Source of the DNA: Scybalousia_A sp964639765
GTDB lineage: Bacteria; Bacteroidota; Bacteroidia; Bacteroidales; P3
Direction of reading: 5' to 3'
NCBI GenBank assembly: GCA_964639765.1
Contig: CAZXEN010000013.1
Span: 1 to 53,223 of the forward strand
DNA: 53,223 nucleotides
Below the pieces are notes generated by a model, which made no database searches, was not told the origin of the DNA, and worked only from the letters and a program-made list of their open reading frames with translations. The position numbers and the translations under genes are program-made. Below are positions 50,815 to 53,223 of the stretch, piece after piece. The number at the start of each line of letters is the position of its first letter. The first letter of the stretch is position 1.

Positions 50815-51306
50815 ATGAATAAGTTAAAATTAATACTATTCTTTTTTGTTTTATTTTTTAACCAATCCCTTCTCTTAAGTCAAAATATTATTTTTTACGA
50901 TTTGAAGGGGAATAAAATAGAAATTGACTCTACTTTGACTAATATTTTTATATGTCTATCTACTAACAGTTGCCATAATTGCTATATAGAGTTGAATGCT
51001 TTCTTAAGGAATGAAAAAGTATATGACAATTCTAATTACAACATACATACATTATCCATATTGGATAAAAATAATTCTTCCGATATTGCGACAAAAAAGG
51101 CTATTTATAATAGTTCTAAATACTATTTCCCAAATGTTAACAAAAGATTATTTGTTATATCAGAAAATAATAAAAATAACTACATAAGTTCCTTAGATAA
51201 GAAACAATTCCCTATTATAATTATAGAAACTAATAATGGAATAAGGAAAATATATACATATAAGGATTTTATAAATGCAATAAAAACAAATCGTTTTACA
51301 CTATGA
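50815..51306 (+). CDS. Exported thioredoxin-fold protein with CHNC motif
   Basis: A 163-residue protein with a hydrophobic signal or anchor (LKLILFFFVLFFNQSLLLSQ). After it, a thioredoxin-like fold: FYDLKGNKIEID, FICLSTNSCHNCYIELNAFL (CxxC at about 53-56), and KQFPIIIIETNNG with a cis-Pro-like FPII. This is the size and layout of short secreted thioredoxin-like proteins paired with six-bladed propellers in Bacteroidota. The CHNC pair could act on the Cys pairs of the two HSGFLGL proteins next to it (inference). Its stop overlaps the next gene by four bases. Confidence 0.72.
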   Translation: MNKLKLILFFFVLFFNQSLLLSQNIIFYDLKGNKIEIDSTLTNIFICLSTNSCHNCYIELNAFLRNEKVYDNSNYNIHTLSILDKNNSSDIATKKAIYNSSKYYFPNVNKRLFVISENNKNNYISSLDKKQFPIIIIETNNGIRKIYTYKDFINAIKTNRFTL

Positions 51307-51830
51307 AAAGAATATTTTTAATTATTGCCATATCGTATACAATCATATTTAGTGCTTCTATTTTAAAAGCAGATAATCCTCCATTTGAATTGAATGTAGT
51401 AAAAGAAGGAGGTAAATTAGTAAAAATACACAGCGGCTTTCTTGGCTTATATGTAATTGACAAATACTATGGTTTCAACATAGTAGATCAATATTGGGCT
51501 GTAGATAAAAATGGAACAAGAGTTTGTTATGTAGAATGCAAAGGAGAAGGAGTTTCTAAATGTGAAGCATATATCGATGGAACAACAATATCCCTTATTT
51601 TTTCTGGCACAAACGTGGATGTAGATATGGGGATTTTTCAAAAAACTATAAATGAACTTATCAGTTTATCAGACTTCATAATAACAGAAGATCATTTAAT
51701 TCAAACTAAAACAAAGAAAATTGATGTAAAAGACAATAACGGAAATTCTAAAATCTTGTTATTTACTGCAAAATATAGTTTTTCCTCTATTAGTACTGGA
51801 ATCATAAATATTTCTCTACATTTGCTTTAA
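51303..51830 (+). CDS. Secreted protein of unknown family (HSGFLGL protein B)
   Basis: A 175-residue paralog of the protein at 49073-49579. Signal peptide (MKRIFLIIAISYTIIFSASILKA), then VKEGGKLVKIHSGFLGLYV (about 34-52), YYGF, and VECKGEGVSKCEAY (two Cys seven residues apart). After that the two paralogs diverge (residues about 95-175), though both end in beta-rich segments. With the first paralog it brackets the propeller and thioredoxin-fold genes. No family name is known to me. Confidence 0.68.
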   Translation: MKRIFLIIAISYTIIFSASILKADNPPFELNVVKEGGKLVKIHSGFLGLYVIDKYYGFNIVDQYWAVDKNGTRVCYVECKGEGVSKCEAYIDGTTISLIFSGTNVDVDMGIFQKTINELISLSDFIITEDHLIQTKTKKIDVKDNNGNSKILLFTAKYSFSSISTGIINISLHLL

Positions 51831-51866
51831 ATTTTACGTTAATTATTTTAGTAATTTTTTAGAATA

Positions 51867-51976
51867 TTTTGTCAATTAGAAAAAAGGTTGTAACTTTGCA
51901 ACTTCAAAAATTGGACGAGGGTTGATGAAATATTTGCCGTTAGTTCATTATGGTTTAACAAATAAAAAGTAATAAA
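51867..51976 (+). promoter_or_regulatory. rpsO promoter and leader (copy 2, original)
   Basis: TTTG (51868-51871), 19 bases, TAACTTTG (51891-51898): a perfect consensus promoter. The leader of about 75 bases carries a 15-codon upstream ORF and is duplicated at 48961-49071. Ribosomal protein S15 represses its own leader in several phyla, so this leader may be a regulatory RNA; no structure is proven here. Confidence 0.8.
51925..51972 (+). CDS. Upstream ORF in the rpsO leader (15-residue peptide)
   Basis: ATG at 51925 codes for MKYLPLVHYGLTNKK and stops at 51970-51972, four bases before the rpsO ATG. In copy 1 the same ORF differs by one residue (His to Leu) and, through a one-base deletion, reads on in frame into the next gene. 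It could be a leader peptide coupling rpsO translation, or chance; its position and the copy support the first weakly. Confidence 0.35.
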   Translation: MKYLPLVHYGLTNKK

Positions 51977-52246
51977 ATGTATTTAACAAGCGAAAAAAAA
52001 CAGGAAATCTTTGCTCAGTATGGTAAGAATGCGCAAGACACAGGTAGTGCAGAAGGTCAGATAGCTTTATTTACTTTCCGTATCAAGCACCTTACTGAAT
52101 ATTGCAAGGAACACAAAAACGACAAATTCACAAACCGTGCTTTGGTTCTTTTGGTTGGTAAGCGTAGAAAAATGCTTGACTACCTTAAGAAAAAAGATAT
52201 TGAAAGATACCGTGCTATCATCAAGGCTTTAGGTTTGAGAAAATAA
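51977..52246 (+). CDS. rpsO: 30S ribosomal protein S15
   Basis: An 89-residue protein, the normal size. FAQYGKNAQDTGSAEGQIALFT (about 12-33), IKHLTEYCKEHKNDK, and LLVGKRRKMLDYLKKKDIERY (about 55-75) are conserved contacts with 16S rRNA helices. S15 binds early in 30S assembly. It is followed by a strong terminator and then pnp, the usual order. Confidence 0.97.
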   Translation: MYLTSEKKQEIFAQYGKNAQDTGSAEGQIALFTFRIKHLTEYCKEHKNDKFTNRALVLLVGKRRKMLDYLKKKDIERYRAIIKALGLRK

Positions 52247-52280
52247 TGTCAAACAGACCAAAAATTTAGAAAATATTTTA

Positions 52281-52321
52281 AGGCAAATATGACAGAAGAG
52301 TTATGTCATATTTGCTTTTTT
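52281..52321 (+). terminator. Terminator of rpsO
   Basis: GCAAATATGACA (52283-52294) and TGTCATATTTGC (52304-52315) form a 12-base stem with a 9-base loop, followed by T6. Confidence 0.88.
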
Positions 52322-52366
52322 GTTATTTAATATGATTGATTTGAAGCCAGATGTTAAAATTTAAGA

Positions 52367-52424
52367 AAGGTTGAGCAACCTTGTTGTTTATGTTATATTA
52401 TTCCAAGCAGGGCTTCACTTGGAA
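52367..52424 (+). promoter_or_regulatory. Two hairpins in the pnp leader
   Basis: AAGGTTG-AG-CAACCTT (52367-52382) and TTCCAAG/CTTGGAA (52401-52407 with 52418-52424). PNPase controls its own mRNA through a leader stem-loop in E. coli; a similar role here is inference. No clear consensus promoter is seen. Confidence 0.4.
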
Positions 52425-52454
52425 AGATGTTTAAAAAAAATAATTTGTATTAAG

Positions 52455-53223
52455 ATGATTGGAACTAAAAAGATTTTCAACTTGCTTGACGGAAGACAGA
52501 TAGAAATAGAGACCGGCAAGTTGGCTAAGCAAGCAGACGGTTCTGCTGTTGTAAAGATGGGCGATACTATGATTCTCGCTACCGTATGTGCTAAAAAAGA
52601 AGCAGGGGCAGATGTTGATTTTATGCCTTTGAGTGTTGATTACCAAGAAAAGTTTGCTGCAACAGGTAAATTTCCCGGAGGTTTTTTCAAAAGAGAAGCT
52701 CGTCCTTCAGAGTATGAAATACTTATCTCACGTTTGGTAGACAGAGCTTTGAGACCTCTTTTCCCAGATAACTACCACGCAGAAGTACAAGTACAGATAA
52801 CTCTTGTCTCCGGTGATGAAAAAAATCCGCCAGACGCTTTGGCTGCTTTGGCTGCTGCAAGTGCTTTGGCTTGCAGTGATATTCCTTTTGAAGGTCCTGT
52901 AAGTGAATGTCGTGTTGCCTTGATAGACGGAGAATTCAGAATAAATCCAAACTACGAAGAACAGGAAAGAGCGGAACTTGACCTTATCGTTGCCGCAACA
53001 AAGGACAACATTATGATGGTTGAGGGAGAGATGAAAGAAGTTTCCGAAGAGACGATGCTGGAAGCATTGAAGACTGCTCACGAAACCATAAAGATACATT
53101 GTCAAGCTCTTGAGGAACTGACAGAAATGGTCGGAAAGACAGTCAAGAGAGAATATTGTCATGAAGAAGATGACGAAGAGATAAAACAAAAGATGCATGA
53201 CGCTTGCTATCAGAAGTGTTATG
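52455..53223 (+). CDS. pnp: Polyribonucleotide nucleotidyltransferase, N-terminal part (runs off the window)
   Basis: Open from ATG 52455 to the window end (256 codons). It begins MIGTKKIFNLLDGRQIEIETG and contains FPGGFFKREARPSEYEIL and SRLVDRALRPLFPD, hallmarks of the first RNase PH-like core of PNPase, followed by the helical domain start (about 230 on). PNPase degrades RNA with phosphate and works with other RNases in the degradosome. The order rpsO-pnp is conserved in many bacteria. Confidence 0.95.
   Translation, partial: MIGTKKIFNLLDGRQIEIETGKLAKQADGSAVVKMGDTMILATVCAKKEAGADVDFMPLSVDYQEKFAATGKFPGGFFKREARPSEYEILISRLVDRALRPLFPDNYHAEVQVQITLVSGDEKNPPDALAALAAASALACSDIPFEGPVSECRVALIDGEFRINPNYEEQERAELDLIVAATKDNIMMVEGEMKEVSEETMLEALKTAHETIKIHCQALEELTEMVGKTVKREYCHEEDDEEIKQKMHDACYQKCY

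Noticed and set aside
1..53223. CRISPR arrays, insertion sequences, rRNA, complete prophage
   Set aside because: I looked for spaced direct repeats, transposase motifs, rRNA stretches and phage structural genes and found none.

Overview
The window is a stretch of chromosome from a low-G+C member of the Bacteroidota, most likely of the order Bacteroidales. Three things point there. Many genes are preceded by the phylum's promoter type, a -33 TTTG (or TTG) about 19 bases before a -7 TAnnTTTG. Three secreted proteins carry Type IX secretion (Por) sorting domains (26302-28614, 28804-31803, 37151-37639). The gene set also includes families typical of the phylum (DUF4301, DUF2027-Smr, DPP-IV-like peptidase, Bacteroidota-type Mpl). 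KdsA and a heptosyltransferase-type GT9 enzyme indicate a Gram-negative envelope with LPS. I see no rRNA, CRISPR array, integrase or complete insertion sequence; there is one tRNA (Asp).

Layout. 1-4906: nitroreductase (cut by the window edge), metallo-beta-lactamase-fold hydrolase, M23 peptidase, Na/Pi cotransporter and kdsA, all on the minus strand. 4998-7490: a small unknown gene, then acpP-fabF-rnc as a coupled unit. 7732-8607: an orphan protein with phage-like features whose start abuts a 20-bp palindrome. 8803-13147: zinc-ribbon coiled-coil protein, pyrC, hslR and a WlbB/WlbA-like sugar-modification pair. 13293-13367: tRNA-Asp. 13540-17808: a probable operon DUF4301-purD-nitroreductase-thyA. 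18033-23377: glycosyltransferases, DPP-IV-like peptidase and a thioredoxin-fold lipid-free secreted protein. 23699-26136: DUF2027-Smr and mpl, tail to tail. 26302-39687: secreted proteins with Type IX signals, ridA, GT9, mnmE, a beta-helix protein and an exported EEP phosphatase joined to a LuxE-like enzyme. 39716-40267: exonuclease. 44717-48942: dsbD, an EnvC-like factor and an FKBP lipoprotein. 51977 to the end: rpsO and pnp.

Two accessory islands stand out. The first (40637-44029) is a compact six-gene operon: TerB-like protein, coiled-coil membrane protein, a 48-residue membrane peptide, a membrane-anchored VWA-like protein, a 58-residue two-helix membrane peptide and a membrane-tethered DnaJ. 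The two smallest genes are under 60 codons. The 48-residue peptide is a tandem copy of the membrane anchor of the VWA-like protein. The operon looks like a dismantled DjlA/Ter-type stress system at the membrane.

The second (48961-51976) is an AT-rich cassette of four overlapping secreted-protein genes. It lies between two near-identical copies (51 bases without a mismatch) of the rpsO promoter and leader. It encodes two paralogous proteins sharing an EGGK-V--HSGFLGL motif and a Cys pair, a six-bladed-propeller-type protein, and a thioredoxin-fold protein with a CHNC motif. The propeller gene is interrupted by a one-base frame change at a run of seven A. I do not recognise either island as a named system; they are my main candidates for something undescribed. 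Between the first island and dsbD is a 0.5-kb gene-free, hairpin-rich stretch that may encode a small RNA.
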